A stretch of 64,000 nucleotides of DNA from the NCBI GenBank assembly GCA_033725935.1, contig MU867064.1, positions 682,001 through 746,000 on the forward strand, read 5' to 3'. The translations under genes were made by a program, and so were the position numbers. Of the stretch, positions 10,566 through 21,491 are shown piece after piece. Source of the stretch: Cladorrhinum sp. PSN259. Lineage: Eukaryota; Ascomycota; Sordariomycetes; Sordariales; Podosporaceae. The notes below the pieces were generated by a model. The model did not search any database. It was given only the letters and a program-made list of their open reading frames with translations, and was not told the origin of the DNA. Each line of letters starts with the position of its first letter. Within the stretch, counting starts at the first letter, position 1.

Positions 10566-13500
10566 ATGAAGCAAAGATTCTCGTCTCTAGACGTCAAGGT
10601 ACTCATTTCCCCCACTCTCGTCTCAAGAGGCACGCAAGCTTACCTGGCCTTCTTTGTTTGCGTTAGGTCATCGCACACGAGCTCTCAGAAGCATTGGTTT
10701 CCTTGCGCCTGGCCAATGTCTACGACCTCAACTCGAAGATCCTACTCCTTAAGTTCGCGAAGCCTGACAATCGGCAACAAGTTTTGATTGAGTCCGGTTT
10801 TCGATGCCATCTAACTGATTTTGCTCGTGCTGCCGCCCCTGCCCCGAGTGCATTCGTTTCACGTTTGCGCAAGTTCCTCAAGACCCGACGAGTTACTGCT
10901 GTCTCGCAAATCGGCACAGATCGTATCATCGAATTCCAATTTAGCGATGGCTCCTACCGTTTATACCTAGAATTCTTTGCCAGTGGGAATGTCATCCTGA
11001 CGGACTCAGAGCTGACCATCCTCGCCCTGCTACGGAACGTCCCCGAAGGTGAGGGGCAAGAGCCTCAGCGGGTTGGTCTCAAGTACACGCTTGAGAATAG
11101 GCAAAATTATGGAGGAGTTCCACCGTTGACCAAGGAGCGCCTGCGCGCTGCTCTTCAAACTGCCGTCGAGCAGGCGGCAGCGAGGAAGACAAAGAAAAAG
11201 GGGTCCGATGAGCTTAGAAGAGGATTGGCAACAACAATAAATGAGATACCGCCGGTTCTTGTTGACCACGTCTTCCGTCTTACCGACTTTGATCCCACAA
11301 TAAAGCCATCGGAGGTCCTGGACAATGAAGATTTGCTTGAATCGCTTTACAAGTCATTGGAGCAGGCGCGGTCCGTCTTGGAGGAAATTACGAGCTCACC
11401 AACTGCCAGAGGATACATTGTAGCCAAACCTAGGCCAGCCACGGTCGATGCTGCGGGAGATGGGGAGGAAGAACAAAGGGGCAAATTGAAGTCGTTGCTC
11501 TACGAGGACTTCCAGCCGTTCCTGCCCAAACAGTTCGAGGAGGATCCTAACTTGAAAATCCTGCCATTTGATGGGTACAACAAGACAGTTGATGAATTCT
11601 TCTCGTCACTCGAGGGTCAGAAACTTGAGTCGCGCTTGCAGGAACGCGAGGCAACGGCCAAAAGAAAGCTTGAAGCTGCTCGCCAGGATCAAGCCAACCG
11701 AATAGAAGGGCTCCAGGAGACTCAGATGCTGAATTTACGGAAGGCTGCGGCAATTGAGGCCAATATTGAACGAGTCCAGGAAGCAATGGATGCTGTCAAT
11801 GGTCTGCTTGAACAAGGAATGGACTGGGTCAATGTCGAAAAACTGGTTAAGCGGGAGCAAGAGCACGGCAATGCTGTTGCTGAGATCATCAAGTCATTGA
11901 GGCTCAAAGACGGTATCATGACTCTTCTGCTCGGCGAAGAGGAAGAAGAAGAGGAAGCGGTGGACGAGGAAAACTTTGACTATGACACCGACGAAGAGGT
12001 CGCCGACAGCGCAGAGCCGGAAAACACCAAGGGGCCGGATACACGCCTGGAAATTGATATTAACCTCAAGCTGACCCCTTGGAACAACGCGACAGAGTAC
12101 TACGAGCAAAAGCGCACAGCCGCTGGAAAGGCGCAAAAGACTGTTCAGCAGTCTGTAATTGCGCTCAAGAACGCCGAGCAAAAGATTGCCGAGGACCTGA
12201 AAAAGGGGCTTAAGCAGGAGAAGCCTGTTCTCCAGCCGATCCGAAAACAAATGTGGTTCGAGAAGTTTATATGGTTCATTTCTTCGGACGGTTATCTTGT
12301 TCTCGGAGGCCGCGATGCGCAACAGAACGAGATTCTGTACAAGCGGTACTTGAGGAGAGGCGATGTTTACGTCCACGCTGATATGCATGGTGCTGCTTCC
12401 GTCATCATCAAGAACAACCCCAAGACTCCAGACGCGCCGATTCCTCCATCAACTCTTACCCAAGCTGGAAACCTATCAGTGTGCTGTTCAAATGCCTGGG
12501 ACTCAAAGGCCGCCATGGGCGCTTGGTGGGTCAACGCCGACCAGGTTTCCAAAGCTGCGCCAGCTGGAGAGTTTCTTCCTGTTGGATCGTTTATGGTGCG
12601 GGGAAAGAAGAACTTGCTGCCTCCAGCTCTCTTGACACTAGGTTTTGGCTTGATATTCAGGATCTCGGAGGAAAGCAAGGGCAGGCATGTCAAGCACAGA
12701 TTGTACGATTCCGGTGATGTTCGTCCAGCCGGAGCTCCTTCGGTAACAACTGGGGCGGAACGAGATGAAGACAATCTATCTGAGAAAGAGGCAGATGATG
12801 AAGACGGAGAAAGTGACGGGGATATTAGTCCGCATGATGATGATGATGATGAACAGAGGGCCAATCCTCTACAGTCGCGCGGGGCAAGCAGGGAAGAAGC
12901 TGAGGATGATGAGCTTCCGACTGAGCAGCTGGCGGAGGTTAAGTTAGCGAATGAGAATGCCGATGCCACACAAGCGAACGAAGAGGCCAAGGATGATGGA
13001 TCGGATGAGGAGCAGGAGCAAGAGGATCAGTACCAGGAGGAGCGAGAGCAAGAGGTTTCACTCGAGACATCTAGAACATGCACATCCTCAACTTCAACCA
13101 CTTCACACCAAGGTCAGAAGAAAGCTCCCCTCAAGCGTGGCCAGCGGTCAAAAGCGAAGAAGATTGCTGCCAAATACAGAGATCAGGATGAGGAAGACCG
13201 CTTGTTGATGGAGGAACTCCTCGGTGTTGCTGCGGCGCGGCAAAAGGCTGAAGCCGAAGCCGCTGCCAAAGCGCAAAAGGAAGCAGATGCTGCTGCTGCG
13301 CGTGAGCGGAAGCGCATCGCTCAGGAACGCACCAAGAAGCAGATTGCTGAGCACGAAGAGATCCGTCGTTTGATGCTCGAGGAGGGTGTGGAAATTCTGG
13401 ATGATAGCGAGGCGATGGAAGCTACGCCGCTTGATTCCTTGGTGGGCACACCGCTGCCGGGTGATGAAGTGTTGGAAGCGATTCCGATTTGTGCACCGTG

Positions 13501-13828
13501 GATGGCGTTGACCAAGGTTAAGTATAAGGTGAAGTTGCAGCCTGGACAGGTCAAGAAGGGTAAGGCGATCAAAGAGATTGTAGAACGATGGAGGCTCGCG
13601 GCGGGTAAGAAGGGTGTTGTGGACGATAAGGCCGCGGATAAGGAGAAGATGTGGCCGAGGGAGGTCGAGCTGATCAAAGGATTGAAGGTGGAGGAGGCAT
13701 TCAATACTGTGCCGGTTGGGAAGGTGACGATTATGATGAATGCTGCAGGAGGTGGTGGCGGGAAGGGAGGAGGTAGCAGTGGGCAGCAGAAGAAGGGTGG
13801 GAACAAGGCGAGGGGCAAGAAGAGGTAG
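10566..13828 (+). CDS. rqc2: Ribosome quality control complex subunit 2 (Rqc2/NEMF, Tae2 family)
   Basis: Rqc2 binds the 60S subunit holding a stalled peptidyl-tRNA, helps recruit the E3 ligase Ltn1, and directs C-terminal Ala/Thr (CAT) tailing in the cytosol. Exons 10566-10598 and 10667-13828, split by a 68-nt intron, give 1064 residues, close to the family length. The NFACT-N domain starts at residue 1 (MKQRFSSLDVKV). Asp9 and the Asp96-Arg97 pair in IGTDR correspond to residues needed for CAT tailing in yeast. A coiled coil follows (about 310-420), then an acidic stretch. The NFACT-R motif VYVHADMHGAASVIIK lies near residue 578. A long acidic region (about 690-820), a Lys/Glu/Ala-rich helix and the NFACT-C segment complete it. 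It ends in a Gly/Lys-rich basic tail. The first exon is only 11 codons, so it is easily missed. Confidence 0.93.
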
Positions 13829-14412
13829 TGAAGTGTTTGGTATGGAAGCTACTGGTAAGGGAGATATAGTATATGGCGAATTTGAGAATTGTTTTCAGTC
13901 GGATAGTATGGTGCGGCTGGTTACGCCAAGTCAGGGGTTGATAGAACACAGGCATGGATGCACCGATACCGAAAGCATAGACCTTGACAGGCATTGACTA
14001 TGATGGCTTGTGTCCGGACCCTGTGAGGTATTGCAAGAAAAGGGTACTTTCGGGAGCGCTCTTCTCAGAATTCGCAATCTCACTTCGGGAGATTACATGT
14101 TCTCCCATTACATGCCTTTGATCTTTGAGTGACCAGGTTAACCACCTTGATGTTGTGCCACGAGGGACAACCGACAAGTTTGTCCACCGCTCTGGGGAAT
14201 GTCAAAACATTGATCGTTCCTAAAAGCCGGTGCCACCTTTCAATCACAACCGTGGAACTAATTGGAGTCTGCCATCGCACGAACTGGGATTCTGAGCAAC
14301 ATATCTATCATCTTGGCTTCCTGTGTGGTCCAACCTAGACCCAGAGAGCCATTTTCAACTTGGCATCAACCAGAACACTGCGTTGAGCTTCAGATTTGGC
14401 TGGCTTTGAAAC
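13829..14412. other. Intergenic
   Basis: No coding signal or repeat is visible. It holds the rqc2 3' end and the promoter of the next gene. Confidence 0.5.
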
Positions 14413-15887
14413 ATGCCTTCATCAATAATGCCATCGGCCAAGGACGAGCTGGAGAAATCTCTGAATATACTAACCCTTTACCAAAGACACCTCAACGAGT
14501 TGATCAACTTGCGGGACCAACACCGAGAGTTGTTGTCCTCTAAGCTTCCCAAGCCTGAGATACAGCAGTTAGACATATTCATTGAAAATAGCTTAATGGG
14601 ACTCAGAGAGTGTGGTAAGTAATATATCATATCATTCTAGTAACTCTCCGAGCTGAGAAAGAAGCTGAATGACTATGTTGTTGCTATTCCAGGAATAATA
14701 CTTGAGAGATGTTCCATTGAGAACATGACGGACAGGGAAAACAGGATGTGGAGGAAATTGAGATGGTTGGCGGTTGACAGGCGCCAGTTCAATCGTTGTT
14801 TGTCCCAGGCCGACCAGAAAGATAGCGCCGTTATGTTTCATATTGCTATGGTGGAAGCTTTGGAAAAATCTCATCGCACTGTTGATCAGCTTCAAAATGA
14901 ACAAGTGCAACAGCGGCGGCGGCAGCAGCAGCAGGAGCAAGAACAACGACAGCAACAACACAACGATCGACAAAGCCCACCATCTGACCTGTCCGGCGCC
15001 ACTGCTTATTATTCAGGGGCCACTGACCAGATAAGTCAAGACGAGCACGGAAGGGAAACACTAGACCTCTTGCTGTCTCGTCAAACACCAGTGCATGAAA
15101 AAGAGAATCCTTTCAGTATGTATACTCAACTTCCCCTCGCCTCGTTTTTAACAAAACAATTTGCTCATCACTGTTTACTGATGACTTCTTTGCAGACGCC
15201 CTCGAGTCACCTTCTTCTCCTCCTGCCGGAAGTAGCACAATTGCCTCTCCAGATACCACCACTCCTTTCGTTAACCTTCAACAAATGACGAACGGATTCA
15301 CGTACCCCGGTACATCTACAATGACTGGACAGCCTGGAGTAAAAGTCAACTACGAAGAGAACCAAGTATACCGGCGCAAGCCCGTAACTCCCCGAAGGGG
15401 TACTAATCCCTTCAGAAATCGAGCCGCTGCTGTTGCCGCCGCCACGGGGAAATCTTCATCAACTTCTCTTCTTGTTCATTCATGCGCACCGTTTCCCTTC
15501 CGGCACGAGAATACCTTCTCAGCAACGCAGCAGCCTTTCCTTCCGCCACCTCCCAACTATACGGCCACGGAACAGCAACAACAACAACAACACCAGCCAA
15601 CCCAACAAAACCAGGAAGAGCAGGAACGGCATATTGGGGGGAACGAAACGCAGGAGGTTCCATTCGTCCTCGACGACCCTGGGTTGCTGCATAGTCATCA
15701 CTACCGACCACAACAACAAGACATGTGCGGCGGCCACGACGACGACTTCAAGACGCAACAACAACAGCAACACCCTTACTCGGCTCATGACCCACCGAAA
15801 GATTGGGAAAATGGTGATGATGAAAGAAGTCGTCATCATCATCGTCATCATCCTAGGGTCAATACATCAAGTCAAAGCTTGCCTTGA
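14413..15887 (+). CDS. Unrecognised protein with conserved-looking helical N terminus and Q/N/H-rich C terminus
   Basis: Three exons (14413-14614, 14693-15115, 15196-15887) join in frame to 438 residues, with canonical introns of 78 and 80 nt. Residues 1-165 are charged and helical, with KDELEKSLNILTLYQRHLN early on. They contain Cys and Trp residues typical of a folded domain, so this half looks like a real coiled-coil or helical-bundle domain. From about residue 170 the chain becomes low complexity: QQRRRQQQQEQEQRQQQ, then Pro/Ser/Thr, then more Gln and a His-rich segment near residues 415-430. Such composition is common in fungal regulators and prion-like proteins. I see no signal peptide, membrane segment or DNA-binding motif, and I assign no function. 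The splice sites and the sustained frame make the gene itself likely. Confidence 0.7.
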
Positions 15888-16757
15888 TTTAATGATAACT
15901 TCAAAGTTTTTCTTCTTCTTTTGTTTCTTAGTTCTGACTCAAGTTGTGTGTGTCTGCGCGAGCTGTTCACATCTGAAAGGATATGGGCATGTGTGTGATT
16001 GACGGTGTTTCGTAACGGAAGTTTCCTTCTTCTTCGAATCTTCTGTAGTTGATCTGATTATGGAATTCTGTTTGGGACTGGGGGAGGCATGTTTCTGTTC
16101 AGTCCTGTTTTTTTTTTCATCATCACGGAAAATGACGAAAGTCCACAAAAAAAAACCCCCCAGTCAAAAAAGTGAATATATGACAGTGGAAAAGAAAAAT
16201 AGTGTGGCAACTTGATAGCGTGCTCCAAAAGAGACCAAAGACTTGACTCGACAAAAGGAAGCAAATAGTTGGCAGAAGGCAGTTCCAGTCTTAGTGCATG
16301 CTTGTAGCATTAGGCTTAGTTCAAGACAGAAACAAGCATCCGATATGGGAATATCTGAATAAAGCTCATTTATCCAAATTTGAGTTTATTATTTCTCGCT
16401 CTGTTTGACACAATTGTTACATATAATCACCACTACCGTCATTGACAGGCTCACTAAAGTACATAAATGCATACATACATACACACGCTCCAACCCCCCC
16501 CCCCCCCCCCCCATTACCGTTATGTATTTCCATACACCTAGATGAACAGGCTCCCCACAAAATCAATAGGTATCATCAACTCCCCTCAGAACGCTGCCCG
16601 AACATGCCTGCCCCTCTGTAAGCAAGGAACTTCCTGTGATATGTGACATCCACACCATCCAATCTCCCAGCGTCAGACCGGCCACCCAGATGCGACAACG
16701 CTCAGGACATGCTTGGAGAAAATGCAGTTTATTTACGTGCCGCTTTCGCAATCCGCT
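15888..16757. other. Intergenic between convergent genes
   Basis: The region holds the two 3' ends, an A9 tract (about 16147-16155) and a 19-base C run. No gene was found. Confidence 0.5.
16494..16512. repeat. Poly-C homopolymer, 19 bases
   Basis: An uninterrupted C19 run lies between two convergent genes, just after a CATACATACATACA microsatellite-like stretch. Run length in homopolymers this long may be affected by sequencing error. Confidence 0.8.
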
Positions 16758-18635
16758 TTATTTATTTCCCTCAGTCTTGGCCTCGTCGGTCGCAGGTGTA
16801 GCCTCGACGCCGGGTTCGGCAGTGGCGGCGGTGGCGTCGGCCACCTGCTCCACAGGAACAACGGGAGCAGCCACTTCCACAGCAGAGGCGGGAGTTGTCT
16901 CAGCCACGACAACCTCAGCTGTAGGGGCAGCTTCCAGCTTCTTGACTTCCTCCGGCCTCCAGACCGCCTCGATGACGCTCATCCGGCAGCCTTTGGCTCT
17001 CTGGACGCCCTATTTGTCGGAATTAACGTGTCAGCATGCCGTTGTTATTGTCACACCATATGCCTATTCAATACTGTCTTACCTTGAACACAAACCCCTC
17101 ACCGGCGGCCTTGAACAAGGCCCTGAATTCAGCTTCTGACCGCTCTTGAGCGTTAAGAAGAGCCAACATCACAAGGTCCATGCGACGCATGACGCGCTCA
17201 TCCCAGGCATCCTCCTGACCTGGCTCAAGAAGGCAGTGGTCATTGATAATGATTCTCGCCCCGGGCTTAAGAGCTGGGATCAAATTCTGGAGAATCTTGA
17301 CAGCATAAGGAGTGGAATAATTGTGAATAATCCAGCGGAAGTAGTAAACTAGAGGGATAGGTAAGCATACCGTCACTCATCAGCATTCCCTGGGGCGACG
17401 AAAAAGACTTCTTTCTTACCATCAGCATCCTTGGTCACCTGCTCAGTAAAGAAGTCGTGGGCTTGGAGGGTGATCCGCTCAGCAACTTGGGGGTCGGCGG
17501 ATATTGGCTTGGGAGCGCTGTCCACAGTCTTTGGGAGATCCTGCACCACGAATTTCATGTTCTTGTACTTCTTGGCTAGGTCAACGCAGATGAAGCCATG
17601 AGAACCGCCAACGTCAACGAATGTGCCACCAGCAGCATCAATGTCGCTCAAGTCATAGCCTCCCATCTCGGTATCAACAAAGTAAGCAGGCTCATATCCC
17701 TCACCCCCCGTGAGACTGACCATGGCCTTACCCATACGTCGAGCACGGCTGGGGTCCTTGCCAAACGTTACAAACATTGGCTCCTTGTCAATGGTGTTGA
17801 AGGCGTGCTGGAACCCAGCACGAGTAAGAGAGGTGGCTTCGGGGTCGGCCTTGAGTGCATCCAAGACGTGGGCCGCAGCAGGGAAAATATCCTCTCCGTT
17901 GAAGCCCACCCAGGCTTGGAGGTCATCGTCTTCGGCGAGAACACGAGAAGCTGCCGTATGAGCGATCACCCCGGGGCTAGGCTCGCGGAAGATACCGTTG
18001 GTCATGGCCATGCGAACGAGACGAGCAAGGTTGATTGGGTCGAGGGTGGTTTTATTCTGAAGCTCAGCAAAGGTGATGGTTGAGTCGGCAGGGAAGAGTT
18101 TGGCTAATTTTGCGGTCAGCTGAAGTACAACAAAAGTGATACCGTGTTCATGGACAGGTCCAAACTCACCAATGCCGTAATGGTTGACAGCTTGGAGAGC
18201 CATAACATCGAGAAAATCCCAGATACCCCATCTAACAGACTCACGAGGCCCGTGTGCCAGAAGACCCAACTCCTTGGTGGCATTGATAATCCTCTTTCTG
18301 CTCTGGCTCACCTCATCGGGCAGCTTGGGAAAATCTGCCGGGGAATCAACCTCGAAGCTCGGCAGGGGGAGATTGTTCTCCTTCATGTATGCCTCTAACT
18401 TCTCTGTGTCCTTGGTGATCTGCTGGGCCAGGGCGATCATGCGCGAGGTGGATTGGGGCTCAGAAGCTGCACCGTTCAGTGATTTGGCAGAGGTCGCAGA
18501 GCCGTTCGTCTCGGCGTCTTTACCGCGCAGCGAGGCAGCCAGCGAGAATGAACGACGATTTGACTTTTTGGATTCCGCATCCGACGTGGATGAAGAGTTG
18601 GAGTTGAACCAGGAGCTTAGCTTCAGTTTGGCCAT
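16758..18635 (-). CDS. O-methyltransferase, plant-type/fungal secondary-metabolite family (family 2)
   Basis: A SAM-dependent O-methyltransferase of the group that includes sterigmatocystin-type OMTs; the natural substrate is unknown. Exons on the minus strand are 18170-18635, 17420-18103, 17083-17348 and 16758-17009, giving 555 residues. The SAM motif I is FVDVGGSHGF near residue 318. It is followed by FVVQDLP, the WIIHNYSTPYAVKIL segment and KPGARIIINDH, in the family order. Two parts are unusual: a Ser-rich N terminus of about 60 residues, and an Ala/Val/Pro/Glu-rich C-terminal tail of about 60 residues after VIEAVWRPEEV. Most relatives are near 400 residues and lack both. Introns are 66, 71 and 73 nt. 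The first is a multiple of three with no stop, so its retention would only add 22 residues. It lies 10 kb from the polyketide synthase gene, with unrelated genes between, so a shared pathway is uncertain. Confidence 0.88.
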
Positions 18636-20308
18636 TTTCGACGCTTTGTTAATGCTGAATTGGAGCCGTGAACCAAGGAGAAAGTTTCCGGTAAGTGCAA
18701 CTCGGTCAAACGGAACTGCTGCTCGGATATTCTGGTCAGTCGAGACTTCCTAGAAGGTGTGTGGTATAGCGTGATTTAGGACTACAGCTCAGAGATCAGA
18801 CGAGAAAAGATGATGATACAAATTGGAATCAACAATCAGCAGCTATCGGGCCAGGTCAGTCCGGTGGATTCAAAGACATCCCATTACCCAACAGCCTGGT
18901 ATGTGTCTGTCTCACTATAATGCCCATCTTGACCCTGGCCCGAGGGAGCGGATGCAGGATATCGGATGAAGGCAAGGGTGGGTCCATGCAAACAAGGGGG
19001 AGGCATACCGAAAAAGCAACAGCAATCCCGGAATCTAGGAGTTCAGGAAAGGCACGGCCCGTTGAATGTCTCAGACTTGTATAAGTCAAGCTTTGCAGCA
19101 CAGAAGTTGAGCCGGGTCCGGCGTCCTGATACCGTGTGCGGATTAGACTTGGGACGAGATGATTCTCCGGGTAGGACACACAACTAACAATGAGACGTGA
19201 TCGAGGTGATAGATAGAGGGAAAGTAGTGACAGGAATGGTCTTGCGGATAGAGCCGAAAGCTATGGCCGGTTCCCGGGATGAAGCTCTTCGGTCTGAGAC
19301 GTCGGTTGAAGGTGTGTGCAACGGTATCGAGAGTAGAGGTCAGAGGTGCAGCACGAGAGGAAAACAAACAACGAGGAAGGATTGACGTTGTGCTTGGTAA
19401 ATATGGGAATGCAAAGCACTAGCACCAGAATAGGGTCGCAAGCTCCCGTTTCTCAATATGAAGGAGGCCCATGATTCCAAAGCACCCAAAGGGGGATAAC
19501 ACCCATCTCTGGTAAACCTCCCCCCTGCAGGCTAATGCAGCAGGGGCCAAGGCGGTGCAGCGAGGCAGGCCGCAGATGCCAGCCGGGGGTTTCCTGCAGC
19601 TCATTTCGACCGGAGCTTCTTGCTCTTTTCCCATCTGGATGGGAATATTATTATGTCGTCATGTGGGGTATCGTTGTGTGTTTGGGTATCAGGACAATGA
19701 TTCTCGCTCTTCTCAAGTCTAGGTCACCGGCCATCCCATCAGGTGACCCTCGGGTCCTCGTCTCACGTCAACCAAAAGTACTCGACCGGAAACATCCCAG
19801 GCAAATGCAACATGCATATGATATTTGAGCCAAGGCATCGGGTCCTGCTGGGATGGCGACTTGGTGGTATTGTGGGTGGGTTCCAGAGATGTGCCCACGA
19901 ACCGCAACCTGAGTTAGAACCTGGAACCGAGCCCCGAGATGCTGCATTCTGGGCAAATGCTGGGCACGGACAAATTGAAATCTGCAGAGGCGAGGCGTGT
20001 GTCAAAATTCCCATTCAACGTAAGTATGATAAGCAATTGACCGAGATAATGAGGTGGTTGTATTGGTTGGACCGCCATAAATGCCCTGCGGAAGCGGGAG
20101 AAATGGGCGCACAAAAACACATCGTCGGCTCGGGATTCGGGGACCTATGGATCCAATGGTTTGGCAGTGCAACAATCCCATCCCCAAAAAAGTTGTTGAT
20201 TAGTTCATAGTGGGTAACAAGGAGAAAGCACGAAGGAAAAACCCCACCCACTGCATACTGCACGGAACCACACGATAAATTACAGTGGGGTACCCAAAAA
20301 AAAGCCCC
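18636..20308. other. Intergenic, OMT promoter side
   Basis: Mixed-composition DNA with only short overlapping frames; no gene supported. A shared promoter with another gene is not evident. Confidence 0.5.
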
Positions 20309-20773
20309 ATCGTCAATTTTAACAACCAACAACACAACATCAAAAGGCCTGTTTTCGAGAGCTTGAAAACTTACTTTGTAGTTAATGCAATTCTTTGAAA
20401 CTTCCTAGAGTAATAGATAATTTAAAGACTTGTTGTTTTTAATAAATGATGTAAAACGAAATGTGAATTTAGTTCTGAGAAAACCTCGAGATTTCATTCA
20501 TAGCAGGTTATACACTATCTAGTACACTAGTATCGATAAATCTTGACTTATAGCGCGCTTAAACGCATCTGAAAAAACATCCAGTTTACGTTTTATAAAA
20601 TAAGTCTATGATTATAGCTTCAAATTGTAAATTCAATAAATATTTTGCAATTCCTCATTAGTTCTATTATTATTCAGGATTGAATAGTATTTTTTCCTGA
20701 ACCGGAAGGTTGTTTTTAATAGGTGCAAACATGGAGTCTTTTGATGTTTTTTTTTTGGAGTAAAATTGACGAT
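20309..20773. mobile_element. Candidate relict MITE (AT-rich island with inverted terminal repeats)
   Basis: A sharply AT-rich segment of about 465 bp lies in otherwise GC-balanced DNA. Both ends carry the same sequence in inverted orientation. On the left, ATCGTCAATTTTA is at 20309-20321 and ACATCAAAAG at 20337-20346. On the right, their reverse complements are at 20761-20773 and 20738-20747, with nearly the same spacing (15 versus 13 bases). No ORF longer than chance lies inside. This fits a non-autonomous DNA transposon that has diverged, possibly through repeat-induced point mutation, given the TA-rich content. No clear target-site duplication is visible, so class and family are open. Confidence 0.45.
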
Positions 20774-21491
20774 CGGTGCGGACAGCGCCCAGACCAGGTA
20801 CACTGGTCGGCAAGGAAGAAAAAAACCGTCTGAGTGGAAGGGTCCAGCGGACCCACCTCCCCAGAACGGCGGGCCCCCCTCGGGCAAGTTCAAGTTGTGA
20901 TCAGCGCTGCACACTGCGATTGCACACGAAGTGTAATGGCACTCACCATCTCAACCACCCCCTCCTCCCCCTTTTTGTTTGCTGGCCACCTGAGCCTTCG
21001 TTCCTCGGTTTTCATATGAGTTGACAGCCAATATTACATAACTGGATAGCTCAGGTATCCATCTCCGGGCTGATTCTCCGATTCCATTGCCATGTCTCAC
21101 CGGAATGTATGGATATGTATGGGACCACAGGTGGCTTGTCTTTGACATGTCGCCAACGCTCTCAAGATACCTGACATCCAATCTAGATCTTCTCCTGAGC
21201 CGGACAGGTATAAACATCACGATGCCCCAGTCTCATATGCAGCACAAGCTTATCGTGTTGTCAAAGTGTAAGGAACATGTGCACGACGTGCGTCACAGCC
21301 ACTGGCGTTTGAAAAACAGCAGTTAAATATACACTGATTGGCAAGGATGCTATTCCATCGCCTTGAGCCTGTTTCAACGACTTGCCACAAATTTATCCTT
21401 TTCTATCATACAAATACAGACAGCTAGCTTGGTATCACAATCACGAAACGCCCCGATAAATCAAACCACCAAGTACCATGACTGCCACAGT
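20774..21491. other. Intergenic downstream of the LaeA-like gene
   Basis: No coding signal is visible. The composition returns to near the window average right of the AT-rich island. Confidence 0.5.
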
